From contig OX031069.1 in NCBI GenBank assembly GCA_943736015.1, positions 26,479,235 to 26,543,234 of the forward strand: a DNA stretch of 64,000 nt, written 5' to 3'. Numbering within the stretch: position 1 is the stretch's first letter; the number at the start of each line of letters is the position of its first letter. Below, piece by piece: positions 39,301-40,413 of this stretch. Both the position numbers and the translations under genes were made by a program. The notes under the pieces were generated by a model, which worked only from the letters and a program-made list of their open reading frames with translations, was not told where the DNA came from and did not search any database. The stretch is from Tridacna crocea. Lineage: Eukaryota; Mollusca; Bivalvia; Cardiida; Cardiidae.

Positions 39301-39530
39301 GCAAATCAAAGATAGAGAGATCGCAAAAAGGAAAAATATCAGAGATGGTGTTACTGACCGATCGCAAGGAGAAGAATCGTGTACATTATGGAGTAAAACT
39401 TTTCCTTCGATCTTTCCTCACTTTTAGATTTTGCTTTAGAAACATGTTTGACTTTTGTCTGTCCCTTTTTAAAGTTGCTTTTCCCATTCGTTTCCTCCGA
39501 CGACAACATTTGTCGTCTTCTCACGGCCAT
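1395..39530 (-). CDS. DPY19L1: DPY19-like C-mannosyltransferase, 17 exons, 3' partial
   Basis: Multi-pass ER membrane GT-C enzyme. The family attaches mannose from dolichyl-phosphate mannose to tryptophan in WxxW motifs of secreted and membrane proteins (established for DPY19 family members). I joined 17 exons by GT-AG sites and reading phase: 39359-39530, 38561-38585, 32755-32842, 30768-30905, 28599-28719, 27141-27234, 21539-21596, 19080-19171, 16546-16618, 16043-16147, 14653-14739, 12767-12823, 9760-9840, 7828-7929, 5845-5916, 3349-3447, 1395-1514. They total 1584 nt, or 528 codons, with no frame break. Family motifs in order are [63 protein letters not shown] and [12 protein letters not shown]. 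Many hydrophobic segments alternate with short loops. An in-frame TAA lies shortly upstream of the ATG at 39530. Family members are about 650-750 residues, so roughly the last quarter lies left of base 1. The match is to the DPY19L1/L2 group from memory; the exact paralogue is uncertain. Confidence 0.93.
1545..1773 (-). mobile_element. TTAA-MITE, 31 bp from DPY19L exon 17 acceptor
   Basis: B-to-A; loop lengthened to GCTGGCTGGTAACCAGC. Shares TTAA 1770-1773 with the next copy. Confidence 0.82.
1770..2011 (+). mobile_element. TTAA-MITE, decayed
   Basis: A-to-B; right hairpin arm largely rewritten, B end recognisable by TTGTCATCTGCAAATACTTT. Confidence 0.7.
2248..2458 (+). mobile_element. TTAA-MITE
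   Basis: A-to-B with a 20-bp gap in the A half; abuts the next copy at its B end. Confidence 0.78.
2458..2686 (-). mobile_element. TTAA-MITE, full copy
   Basis: B-to-A, back to back with 2248-2458. Confidence 0.82.
2825..3056. mobile_element. Inverted-repeat MITE, GGGTCCGTATTCACCAA family, copy 1
   Basis: Ends GGTCCATATTCACTAAACAT and the inverse of GAATGGTTGGTGAGTACGGA. Arms of about 100 bp meet near the GTTTAGCCAATTAG motif. Diverged arms. Confidence 0.75.
3349..3447 (-). CDS. DPY19L1: DPY19L exon 16
   Basis: Residues 456-488: [20 protein letters not shown] then [13 protein letters not shown], a charged, variable cytosolic loop. The donor GTGTGG is weak and the acceptor is TACTAG. The assignment rests on phase and on the smooth join to VVYHLFQLM in exon 17. 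Confidence 0.72.
3578..3714 (+). mobile_element. TTAA-MITE, internally deleted
   Basis: A end fused directly to GGTAGCCAGCATTTTCTCC; left arm gone. Shares TTAA 3711-3714 with the next. Confidence 0.75.
3711..5499 (-). mobile_element. TTAA-MITE split by Helentron-like element 1
   Basis: B half 3711-3840 and A half 5401-5499; removing 3841-5400 restores a continuous hairpin centre. Confidence 0.82.
3841..5400 (+). mobile_element. Helentron/HINE ('pearl')-like element 1, nested in MITE
   Basis: Starts CAAGAGGGCCATGAGG and ends after a hairpin GAGCAC-TTA-GTGCTC with AGGTGAGCTAA. The core is about ten copies of a roughly 144-bp tandem unit (recognised by AAACATTCTGACC, near 3975, 4120, 4405, 4551, 4694, 4840, 4975, 5118 and 5266). 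It lies exactly between GGAGA (3840) and AAATGCTGG (5401) of a MITE centre. No coding capacity. Confidence 0.8.
5845..5916 (-). CDS. DPY19L1: DPY19L exon 15
   Basis: Residues 432-455: [20 protein letters not shown] then VVFQ, a transmembrane segment. Donor GTAAGT; 72 nt, phase 0. Confidence 0.92.
5990..6165 (-). mobile_element. TTAA-MITE, A half lost
   Basis: B half and full hairpin (GTGATAAAAGGAG on left arm only), then unrelated sequence. Confidence 0.7.
6219..7535 (+). mobile_element. TTAA-MITE split by Helentron-like element 2
   Basis: A end 6219-6277; hairpin and B half 7392-7535, diverged (GTCCAACATTTTCTACTT). Confidence 0.72.
6278..7391 (+). mobile_element. Helentron/HINE-like element 2, nested in MITE
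   Basis: Starts CAAGATGTCTGTTTG. It has a core of about six degenerate 150-bp units (marker GACCTTGACCTTTGA). It ends in hairpin CCCCC...GGGGG with CATAAAAA. The flanks are TTTGAAA on the left and ATTGTAGG on the right, the two parts of a MITE arm. Confidence 0.78.
7828..7929 (-). CDS. DPY19L1: DPY19L exon 14
   Basis: Residues 398-431: [20 protein letters not shown] then [14 protein letters not shown], a diagnostic DPY19 block. Donor GTGAGC, acceptor TTTCAG. Confidence 0.95.
8000..8260. mobile_element. Inverted-repeat MITE, GCAAGCC/CGCGAAAAGGGGC family, copy 1
   Basis: Long imperfect inverted repeat: GCGAAAAGGGGTATTC, then CATTTGCGTAAAGTGT on the left, with the complement on the right. Internal AGCCTGCGCG palindrome. 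Eroded copy. Confidence 0.75.
8274..8502 (+). mobile_element. TTAA-MITE, GCTCGTGACGAGC subfamily
   Basis: A distinct subfamily. Ends CCCTTTACTCCATAGATACT, hairpin GTGGCAAAAGGTGAAATTGC - TCGTGACGA - complement, tail GGGTCAATTAGAGATACCAT and ATGCCTTATGGGGTAAAG. Also at 15726, 19595, 51773 and 55458. Confidence 0.85.
8564..8794 (-). mobile_element. TTAA-MITE
   Basis: B-to-A; the B half carries AATTTCAATGTGG-type sequence seen also at 25783 and 43773, a sublineage. Confidence 0.78.
8966..9633. other. Intronic, nothing recognised
   Basis: AT-rich DPY19L intron sequence with no exon, MITE or repeat that I can identify. Confidence 0.6.
9690..9752 (+). mobile_element. TTAA-MITE, B end fragment
   Basis: Only GTCTGCAAATGCTTTCAATT to GGTAAAAATTTAA remains, adjoining DPY19L exon 13. 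Confidence 0.65.
9760..9840 (-). CDS. DPY19L1: DPY19L exon 13
   Basis: Residues 371-397: [20 protein letters not shown] then VLNIADD. Transmembrane segment followed by the conserved ADD-AHIG junction with exon 14. Confidence 0.9.
10110..11738 (-). mobile_element. TTAA-MITE split by Helentron-like element 3
   Basis: B half 10110-10237 and hairpin plus A half 11632-11738 (ACCAGGGATTGTTTGATAA). Confidence 0.8.
10238..11631 (+). mobile_element. Helentron/HINE-like element 3, nested in MITE
   Basis: Starts CAAGAGCGGCAAATTGTCGC. It has eight copies of a roughly 156-bp unit (marker TCAAGTATGAAAAAC near 10313, 10469, 10626, 10780, 10936, 11092, 11248, 11404), with little divergence between units. 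It ends with a GC-rich CGCC repeat, hairpin CCCGTC-TTC-GACGGG and GTATAAAA. It is inserted between ATTGTGGAA and AAGGAGAAAATGC of a MITE. Confidence 0.82.
11740..12239. other. Intronic, nothing recognised
   Basis: AT-rich unique-looking sequence in the intron between DPY19L exons 12 and 13. Confidence 0.6.
12240..12465 (+). mobile_element. TTAA-MITE, heavily decayed
   Basis: Recognised by ACCATGTTTTCTACCCTCCC and CTGCAAAAGCTTTCAATTTG; hairpin destroyed. Confidence 0.55.
12517..12745 (-). mobile_element. TTAA-MITE, full copy
   Basis: B-to-A; loop GCTGGTCACCAGC. Ends 22 bp from DPY19L exon 12. Confidence 0.85.
12767..12823 (-). CDS. DPY19L1: DPY19L exon 12
   Basis: Residues 352-370 ([19 protein letters not shown]), 57 nt, phase 0. 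Acceptor TTTTTCAG, donor GTGAGT. A MITE ends 22 bp to its left, inside the downstream intron. Confidence 0.88.
13262..13492 (+). mobile_element. TTAA-MITE, full copy
   Basis: A-to-B; left TTAA eroded, right TTAA at 13489. Confidence 0.83.
13711..13763. repeat. GATCAAGATCAGACTGCACA-type palindrome
   Basis: GTAGATTCAAGATCAGACTG, then the inverse CAATCTGATCTTGATCTAC. A dispersed short palindrome family. Confidence 0.7.
13828..14586. mobile_element. Unusual inverted-repeat element with TGCGCAAAGTAGGAAT motifs
   Basis: The ends are inverted copies (TTCTGCGCAATGTAAGAATC on the left; complement of GATTCCTACTTTGCGCAGAA on the right) flanked by TATATA-rich sequence. Each end region of about 200 bp holds several GCGCAAAGTAGGAATT or ATTCCGGAATTG units, facing inward from both sides. 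The middle (about 14040-14390) is ordinary AT-rich sequence. No ORF of note. It lies in the intron between DPY19L exons 11 and 12. Confidence 0.65.
14653..14739 (-). CDS. DPY19L1: DPY19L exon 11
   Basis: Residues 323-351: [20 protein letters not shown] then FFSGLVTIS. Found by looking for the family FGN-MLLTS motif that was missing between exons 10 and 12. Donor GTAAGT, acceptor TTTTAG, 87 nt, phase 0. The inverted element at 13828-14586 ends about 65 bp downstream of its donor. Confidence 0.9.
14795..15175 (-). mobile_element. TTAA-MITE split by Helentron-like element 4
   Basis: B end 14795-14860; rest 15039-15175 with a deletion across the left hairpin arm. Confidence 0.72.
14861..15038 (+). 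mobile_element. Helentron/HINE-like element 4 (short), nested in MITE
   Basis: Starts CTAGAGCTGTCACTG. No tandem core. Contains ACACAGACGGACA repeats and ends in hairpin TACCCCC...GGGGGTA with TAATAA. Flanked by ACAAAATAAA and GTTTGACTCAAA, the two sides of a MITE B half. Confidence 0.72.
15343..15373 (+). repeat. GT microsatellite followed by 15-G run
   Basis: Alternating GT (15345-15358) passes into an uninterrupted run of G at 15359-15373. The run is long enough to be polymorphic and to form intermolecular G-quadruplex. Confidence 0.9.
15726..15953 (+). mobile_element. TTAA-MITE, GCTCGTCACGAGC subfamily
   Basis: Same orientation and near-identical to 8274-8502; loop TCGTCACGA. Confidence 0.83.
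16043..16147 (-). CDS. DPY19L1: DPY19L exon 10
   Basis: Residues 288-322: [20 protein letters not shown], then [15 protein letters not shown]. Transmembrane helix and following loop; phase 0 at both ends. Confidence 0.93.
16188..16505 (+). mobile_element. TTAA-MITE with internal tandem duplication
   Basis: The block ATGCTGGTGACCAGCAT through CTGAAAGCCAT occurs twice in tandem (about 90 bp), leaving one full hairpin and one half hairpin. Confidence 0.8.
16546..16618 (-). CDS. DPY19L1: DPY19L exon 9
   Basis: Residues 263-287: [20 protein letters not shown] then LPWQ. Transmembrane segment ending in the LPWQ that continues as FAQFALLTQ in exon 10. Confidence 0.9.
16795..17018 (+). mobile_element. 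TTAA-MITE, full copy in minisatellite
   Basis: A-to-B; loop ATGCTTGGTACAAGCAT, a compensated variant. Confidence 0.84.
17058..17319. mobile_element. Inverted-repeat MITE, CGCGAAAAGGGGC family, copy 2 (best)
   Basis: Ends GGCCTGCAACACGCGAAAAG and its complement, then CATTTGCGTAAAGTGTC and AGCCTGCGCAG-type inner palindromes. Flanked by ATAT on both sides, a possible target duplication. High arm identity. Confidence 0.8.
17776..17973. mobile_element. Inverted-repeat MITE, GGGTCCGTATTCACCAA family, copy 2
   Basis: Near-perfect fold-back of 198 bp. GGGTCCGTATTCACCAACCA at the left, complement at the right. The centre is CCGGATGG flanked by GATTGGCTAAA and TTTAGCCAATC. Confidence 0.82.
18010..18238 (-). 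mobile_element. TTAA-MITE
   Basis: B-to-A; arm mismatch CCCGTAATATT on the right side. Confidence 0.8.
18355..18632 (+). mobile_element. Helentron/HINE-like element 5 (short)
   Basis: Starts CTAGAGCCGTCACTG, like element 4. It has the same ACACAGACGGACA stretch and ends in hairpin TACCCC...GGGGTATA. The only one of the six not clearly inside a MITE. Confidence 0.68.
18690..18742. repeat. Isolated MITE hairpin centre
   Basis: AAAAAGGAGAAAATGCTTCT - TTTCTAGCATTTTCTCCC without either end. Confidence 0.6.
18749..18979 (-). mobile_element. TTAA-MITE with compensated arm change
   Basis: B-to-A; both arms carry ACATTTTGGG/CCCAAAATGT rather than ACATTGTGGG/CCCACAATGT. Confidence 0.82.
19080..19171 (-). 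CDS. DPY19L1: DPY19L exon 8
   Basis: Residues 233-262: [20 protein letters not shown] and [10 protein letters not shown]. The WTPPLRESF motif is among the best-conserved in DPY19 proteins. Confidence 0.94.
19288..19560 (-). mobile_element. TTAA-MITE fragments
   Basis: A B end (AATGACAGAATTTTAGACTG) then, after about 60 bp, a right arm plus B end in the other orientation; rearranged. Confidence 0.5.
19595..19824 (-). mobile_element. TTAA-MITE, GCTTGTCACTAGC subfamily, reversed
   Basis: Subfamily of 8274-8502 in opposite orientation (ATTTCTATGGTATCTCTAAT first). Confidence 0.8.
20025..20075. repeat. GATCAAGATCAGACTG palindrome, diverged
   Basis: AGATCAGATTGTACTGAAC then AGGTCTGATCTTGGTTCTAC. 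Confidence 0.6.
20391..21317. mobile_element. TIR element with TTTTGGCCA repeats
   Basis: The left end TTGGACAGACGTTTTGGCCA is inverted at the right end (TGGCCAAAACGTCCAAC at 21301-21317). Just inside each end are short direct repeats of ACATTTTGGCC. The interior is AT-rich and non-coding. A MITE (21039-21268) is nested near the right end. Confidence 0.6.
21039..21268 (+). mobile_element. TTAA-MITE nested in the TTTTGGCCA element
   Basis: A-to-B, both TTAA present. Confidence 0.83.
21336..21482 (-). mobile_element. TTAA-MITE, centre deleted
   Basis: B end with AATTGAAAGCATCTACAGAT; no hairpin left. Confidence 0.6.
21539..21596 (-). CDS. DPY19L1: DPY19L exon 7
   Basis: Residues 213-232 ([19 protein letters not shown]), a short membrane/loop segment that joins in frame to exon 8. 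The preceding intron (21597-27140) holds nested elements at 21877-23350 and 23808-24850. Confidence 0.92.
21877..23350. mobile_element. Possible 1.5-kb TIR element
   Basis: GAATTCCCAGGGATCTCC at the left is matched in inverted orientation by GGAGATCCCTGAATTCC at 23332-23348 with a 2-bp gap. Both ends carry TTTGAC-CTTGAAAAT-type repeats. The left 400 bp is CpG-rich compared with its surroundings, suggesting a younger insertion. No ORF above 100 codons; a decayed MITE lies inside (22670-22910). Confidence 0.45.
22670..22910 (-). mobile_element. TTAA-MITE, decayed
   Basis: TTGCAGACAATTTAATTG then hairpin with an A-expanded left arm; inside the 21877-23350 element. Confidence 0.55.
23368..23524 (-). 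mobile_element. TTAA-MITE, shortened
   Basis: B end lost most of its body; loop deleted so that GCTGG runs into TCTTTTCCC. Confidence 0.65.
23556..23622 (+). repeat. Two tandem copies of a 33-bp unit
   Basis: GGATTCTCTTGTTCATATTA plus CATC, preceded by ATCTTCA in the first and TCTTCG in the second. Confidence 0.75.
23622..24879 (-). mobile_element. TTAA-MITE split by Helentron-like element 6
   Basis: B half and hairpin 23622-23807; last 29 bp of the A end at 24851-24879. Confidence 0.78.
23808..24850 (+). mobile_element. Helentron/HINE-like element 6, nested in MITE
   Basis: Starts CAAGAGCCATCAGAG. The core is degenerate units of roughly 150 bp (marker TTTTTACATGAAGCCCC). It ends in hairpin ATGCTCCCC...GGGGAGCAT with AAAAA. 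Inserted between GGGTCCTAA and AAACCAGGGATTG of a MITE A half. Confidence 0.78.
24893..24943. repeat. GATCAAGATCAGACTG palindrome
   Basis: AGAGATCAGAATGCACATTT then CTGCAGTCTGCTCTTGATCT. It follows a MITE A end directly. Confidence 0.6.
25155..25389 (+). mobile_element. TTAA-MITE, full length, ends eroded
   Basis: A-to-B; loop GCCGGTTACCAGC with one mismatch. Confidence 0.8.
25534..25761 (-). mobile_element. TTAA-MITE, full copy
   Basis: B-to-A with TTTCCAGCAGGGTAGAAAAC sublineage sequence, shared with 10110 and 35244. Confidence 0.82.
25783..25987 (-). mobile_element. TTAA-MITE, loop deleted
   Basis: Duplicated TATTAGCCTCCT in the B half; centre reduced to GTGGGGAAAAAAGATTCCCAC. Shares TTAA 25984-25987. 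Confidence 0.7.
25984..26213 (-). mobile_element. TTAA-MITE, reference full copy (B-to-A)
   Basis: A representative of the main family: 230 bp between shared TTAA sites. The B end (CCCATTACCAAACGACAATA) leads through GCATTTGCAGACGACAAAAT to the centre, then the A end with CTTCTTCCTCAGGGGCGTCA. The centre is a hairpin: GAAAACATTGTGGGAAAAAG, AGAAAATGCTGG, TTACCAGCATTTTCTCC and complement. TTAA duplication and CCYTTWCC ends suggest piggyBac-type mobilisation. It has no coding capacity. Confidence 0.85.
26214..26834. other. Intronic, mostly unrecognised
   Basis: AT-rich; about 26750-26800 faintly resembles the centre of the GAGCTCCAGATAA family (ACCTATGCTGTGGGTAATC). Confidence 0.45.
26835..27067 (-). 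mobile_element. TTAA-MITE
   Basis: B-to-A; ends about 74 bp left of DPY19L exon 6. Confidence 0.8.
27141..27234 (-). CDS. DPY19L1: DPY19L exon 6
   Basis: Residues 182-212: [20 protein letters not shown] and [10 protein letters not shown], one transmembrane segment. Donor GTAATG; ends in phase 2. Confidence 0.92.
27311..27534 (+). mobile_element. TTAA-MITE
   Basis: A-to-B; loop GCTGGTGGCCAGC. Shares TTAA 27531-27534 with the next. Confidence 0.8.
27531..27722 (-). mobile_element. TTAA-MITE, left arm and A end lost
   Basis: Carries CCTTTCCCAGACAGAAGGCA and AATGCAGCTCAGGTGG sublineage sequence. Confidence 0.65.
27955..28190 (-). mobile_element. SINE, minus strand
   Basis: On the minus strand, GGGTTCGAATCCCTTGCTGG (B box) is followed by GGATGAGACATTAAACTGAG and a conserved-looking tail ending at AAATAAA. 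The GGATGAGAC-TTAAA tail is shared by metazoan SINE families (recollection). Confidence 0.6.
28200..28263 (+). repeat. Two tandem copies of a 32-bp unit
   Basis: GCAACTGGGCCTTTCAAGTC plus AGCACTTAATAT, repeated with two changes. Confidence 0.8.
28306..28528 (-). mobile_element. TTAA-MITE with compensated arm change
   Basis: Both arms carry ATTGTTGGAAAAG/CTTTTCCAACAAT. Ends 71 bp from DPY19L exon 5. Confidence 0.82.
28599..28719 (-). CDS. DPY19L1: DPY19L exon 5
   Basis: Residues 142-181: [15 protein letters not shown], then [17 protein letters not shown], a signature stretch of the family. It ends in phase 1 and joins exon 6 as ...[12 protein letters not shown]. Confidence 0.93.
28740..29690. 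other. Intronic, one old MITE trace, otherwise unrecognised
   Basis: 28800-28945 is a very decayed MITE. 29095-29500 is more CpG-containing than its surroundings and may be a separate insertion; I found no terminal repeats. Confidence 0.4.
29693..29922 (-). mobile_element. TTAA-MITE, CCCTTTCCCAAA-end subfamily
   Basis: Both outer ends changed from ...TTTACCA to ...TTTCCCAAA and TTTGGGAAAGGG, i.e. the two TIRs changed together. Confidence 0.82.
30140..30368 (-). mobile_element. TTAA-MITE
   Basis: B-to-A; outer arms GTTGGAAAAGG/CCTTTTCCAAC matched, inner mismatch GAAGAGGCTGG. Confidence 0.8.
30404..30633 (+). mobile_element. TTAA-MITE
   Basis: A-to-B; loop GCTTTTAACCAGC. 135 bp left of DPY19L exon 4. 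Confidence 0.8.
30768..30905 (-). CDS. DPY19L1: DPY19L exon 4
   Basis: Residues 96-141, beginning [16 protein letters not shown] and ending [10 protein letters not shown], strongly conserved luminal sequence. It contains a possible N-glycosylation sequon (NVT). Phase 0 at both ends. Confidence 0.93.
30940..31160 (+). mobile_element. TTAA-MITE, GGGAAAGGG-end, GCTCATTACAAGC loop
   Basis: Outer ends CCCTTTCCCAAAC and GGAAAAGGGTTAA; hairpin inner arm AGAAATTGCTC as in 52558 and 58438. Confidence 0.75.
31242..31453 (-). mobile_element. TTAA-MITE
   Basis: B-to-A; loop decayed to GTTGGTCATCAGG. Confidence 0.75.
31566..31999 (-). mobile_element. TTAA-MITE interrupted by another TTAA-MITE
   Basis: B end 31566-31622 resumes after 31844 with AATGTGACTCAAATAATATG and runs to the A end at 31999. 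Confidence 0.65.
31626..31844 (+). mobile_element. TTAA-MITE nested in a TTAA-MITE
   Basis: A-to-B; matched arm variant AACACTGTAGG/CCCACAGTGTT. Confidence 0.8.
32215..32310. repeat. Half copy of the TTTATTTCATCAACTTGTG family
   Basis: CCTTTCCCTTTTGAGGCAAA followed by TATTTCCCAATATTAACC and AGCTGATGAAATAAA, as in the right arm of 50146-50304; the left arm is missing. Confidence 0.6.
32462..32688 (-). mobile_element. TTAA-MITE
   Basis: B-to-A; 66 bp left of DPY19L exon 3. Confidence 0.82.
32755..32842 (-). CDS. DPY19L1: DPY19L exon 3
   Basis: Residues 66-95, first luminal segment, with [20 protein letters not shown]. These conserved acidic residues lie in the region expected to hold the catalytic base of this GT-C family (family knowledge, not shown here). 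Acceptor CTACAG, donor GTAATA. Confidence 0.92.
32922..32990. repeat. GATCAAGATCAGACTG palindrome
   Basis: GTAGATCAAGATCAGACTGC then GTGCAGTCTGATCTTGGATC. The spacer contains a duplicated GCATAGAAT. Confidence 0.7.
33071..33299 (+). mobile_element. TTAA-MITE, CTTTCCCAA-end subfamily
   Basis: A-to-B with ACCAATCCCTGGTTTTTACG A end and GTTTGGGAAAGGG B end. Confidence 0.82.
33320..33402 (+). mobile_element. TTAA-MITE, B end fragment
   Basis: AACTGTCGTCTGTTACTGCT to GTCTGGTATAGATT only. Confidence 0.6.
33569..33759 (+). mobile_element. TTAA-MITE, left arm deleted
   Basis: AGAAAAC joins directly to AGCATTTTCTCC; shares TTAA 33756-33759. Confidence 0.75.
33756..33984 (-). mobile_element. TTAA-MITE, full copy
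   Basis: B-to-A with hairpin nearly perfect (one mismatch, CATCGTGGG vs CCCACTATG). Confidence 0.83.
34047..34222 (+). mobile_element. tRNA-derived SINE
   Basis: A-box-like TAGTGCAGTGGT at 34060-34071 and B-box GGTTCAATACC at 34102-34112, followed by a non-tRNA body. No cloverleaf intact enough for a tRNA gene. Confidence 0.65.
34226..34451 (+). mobile_element. TTAA-MITE
   Basis: A-to-B; follows the SINE at 34047-34222 directly. Confidence 0.8.
34489..34653 (+). pseudogene. Transposase C-terminal remnant
   Basis: An open stretch of 54 codons without ATG, containing [20 protein letters not shown] then [20 protein letters not shown] and a stop, followed by AATAAA. The pattern of a CxxxDG-YFE tail before the stop resembles the C-terminus of Tc1/mariner/IS630-type transposases (recollection). 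No upstream transposase sequence is visible. A 71-bp perfect palindrome begins 109 bp downstream. Confidence 0.45.
34762..34832. repeat. 71-bp perfect palindrome
   Basis: Two exact 35-bp arms (CGGTGTGCTTCCAAAACCTC... and complement) around a single A, core CTACAGCTTGTAACAAGCTG. Related to 63489-63552. Confidence 0.9.
35018..35247 (-). mobile_element. TTAA-MITE, full copy
   Basis: B-to-A; shares TTAA 35244-35247 with the next. Confidence 0.82.
35244..35466 (-). mobile_element. TTAA-MITE
   Basis: B-to-A in the same orientation as its neighbour; loop GCTGGCTAACCAGC. Confidence 0.8.
35467..35622 (+). mobile_element. TTAA-MITE, shortened
   Basis: Matched arm variant AACAGTGTGGGGAAGG vs TTTCCCACAGTGTT (partly compensated). 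Confidence 0.68.
35774..36004 (-). mobile_element. TTAA-MITE
   Basis: B-to-A, fused at GGTAACC to the next copy without TTAA. Confidence 0.75.
36001..36203 (+). mobile_element. TTAA-MITE, right arm deleted
   Basis: A-to-B; GCTAGTAACCAG joins AATGTTTTCTGCCC. Confidence 0.75.
36200..36428 (-). mobile_element. TTAA-MITE, full copy
   Basis: B-to-A; third member of a three-copy chain from 35774. Confidence 0.83.
36457..36685 (-). mobile_element. TTAA-MITE, hairpin lost
   Basis: Centre reduced to ACATTTTTTTTCTCC; TAGGGATTGTGTGGTAAT duplicated at the A end. Confidence 0.72.
36780..37012 (-). mobile_element. TTAA-MITE
   Basis: B half diverged; hairpin and A end good. Shares TTAA 37009-37012. Confidence 0.75.
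37009..37196 (+). mobile_element. TTAA-MITE, left arm deleted
   Basis: A end then AATATGGTAGCCAGCATTTT; B end intact. Confidence 0.75.
37386..37618 (+). mobile_element. TTAA-MITE, full copy
   Basis: A-to-B; duplicated CTGCATGCAGAT in the B half. Confidence 0.82.
37634..37918 (+). mobile_element. TTAA-MITE with duplicated B end
   Basis: About 65 bp beginning TTTTGAGTTTTGTTGTCT is present twice in tandem before the right TTAA. Confidence 0.8.
38039..38267 (-). mobile_element. TTAA-MITE, full copy
   Basis: B-to-A, one of the best-preserved copies. Confidence 0.85.
38397..38447. repeat. GATCAAGATCAGACTG palindrome, partial
   Basis: CATAGATCAAGATCAGAATG then ATGTGATCTTAAATC; right arm eroded. 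Confidence 0.55.
38561..38585 (-). CDS. DPY19L1: DPY19L exon 2 (25-nt microexon)
   Basis: Residues 58-65 (IGVGLTHK), completing the first membrane helix. The flanks are ...TTTTTCAG before and GTAAGT after on the minus strand. The 25 nt are needed to keep frame between exons 1 and 3. Confidence 0.8.
38997..39225 (+). mobile_element. TTAA-MITE, full copy, in DPY19L intron 1
   Basis: Matched arm variant AACACTGTGGG/CCCACAGTGTT. The closest MITE to the divergent promoter on this side. Confidence 0.86.
39359..39530 (-). CDS. DPY19L1: DPY19L exon 1 (start exon)
   Basis: Encodes residues 1-57. A basic cytosolic N-terminus (MAVRRRQML..., lysine-rich to about residue 45) leads into the first membrane segment (YTILLLAI). 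The donor reads G|GTCAGT on the minus strand and leaves phase 1, which matches exon 2. An in-frame TAA about 27 nt upstream fixes the ATG as the first available start. Confidence 0.85.
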
Positions 39531-39881
39531 CGTTGATGTGTAAACTACTTCCGCTTAGCTATGACTGGTATTCTGCGTTATGATAGTTATTTATTTTTAG
39601 CGCTAAAAATAAGTTTTGAGTAAGATATCGAGCGTGGAACCAAACATAAACCCAATATTAAAGATCCCCGAGCAAGGATTTACGGAGATTTCTATATATG
39701 GAAATTCTCGGCGGTGTCTCAGGGTAACGAGGAAGTTTACATGTCTTCGGAAAAATGGAGTAATTGACTTTGATTACCTTGAATTTGGTCGTATTTACTC
39801 ACTGCCATTTTCTCTATTAAAGAAGGTTTAACAAGGAAGAGTGAGGGATTTCGAGTTAGACGTCATTGAATAACAATCAGG
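39531..39881. promoter_or_regulatory. Putative bidirectional promoter
   Basis: The 351 bp between the divergent start codons of DPY19L and the SPMIP7-like gene. It is free of the MITEs that crowd both sides. It contains a 22-bp perfect palindrome at 39591-39612 with core TTTAGCGCTAAA (E2F-like) and ACTTCCGC at 39547-39554 (ETS-like on the minus strand). No clear TATA box. The 71-codon ORF at 39616-39831 ends before the SPMIP7 ATG and is probably 5' UTR sequence. The promoter role is inferred from layout only. Confidence 0.6.
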
Positions 39882-40413
39882 ATGACTGAGGTATATTCGA
39901 GTGGCCCAGTTCTCTCGGACTCTGCTTTTAAAACTAGGCCTCATTTCAACACCTATCTCTACACAGATGCAAATGCTGGCGGCACGGCAGTGAGACAAAT
40001 CGAAGAAAAACGTCGTATACGGCACATGAAATTTCCCTCACTCTCAGGTAGAGTTGACGCAGACTCCTTTCAAGAGGATTTACGGAATATTGCATTCAAA
40101 AGATGGAATGACAAGGGGGATTTCAGGGCTGAGGCCCCTTTTAGGGACTATGACAATATTGTAGATCCAGTTTCAGGGTTTGTAAGTGCAGGCGGGGATG
40201 TTGACAGAAATACAGGCCACCAGAAAATCAAATCTCTTGTTCAACTAAATGATACGCCACAGTCCGCTGTTCCACAGACAAAAGATTCGGACAGAAAAAG
40301 TGTGAGAGCAGCACCTCCAGAGCTTCAGAGATCCAATACTTATGAACCTGGAGCACCGTCTGCATGGAACAGTAGGAAAACATCAGATATATGGATAAGA
40401 ACTCAATTAGGAG
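39882..40413 (+). CDS. SPMIP7: SPMIP7-like exon 1
   Basis: Residues 1-177, opening MTEVYSSGPVLSDSAFKTRP. The donor at 40413 reads GGAG|GTAACC and leaves phase 1, which exon 2 continues as GGWTSAHDPRK. The open frame runs on to 40466, but that tail is intronic. Confidence 0.9.

Noticed and set aside
39616..39831. 71-codon frame between the two genes
   Set aside because: It ends before the SPMIP7 start, has no recognisable domain and lies where a 5' UTR is expected. An upstream ORF cannot be excluded but is not supported.
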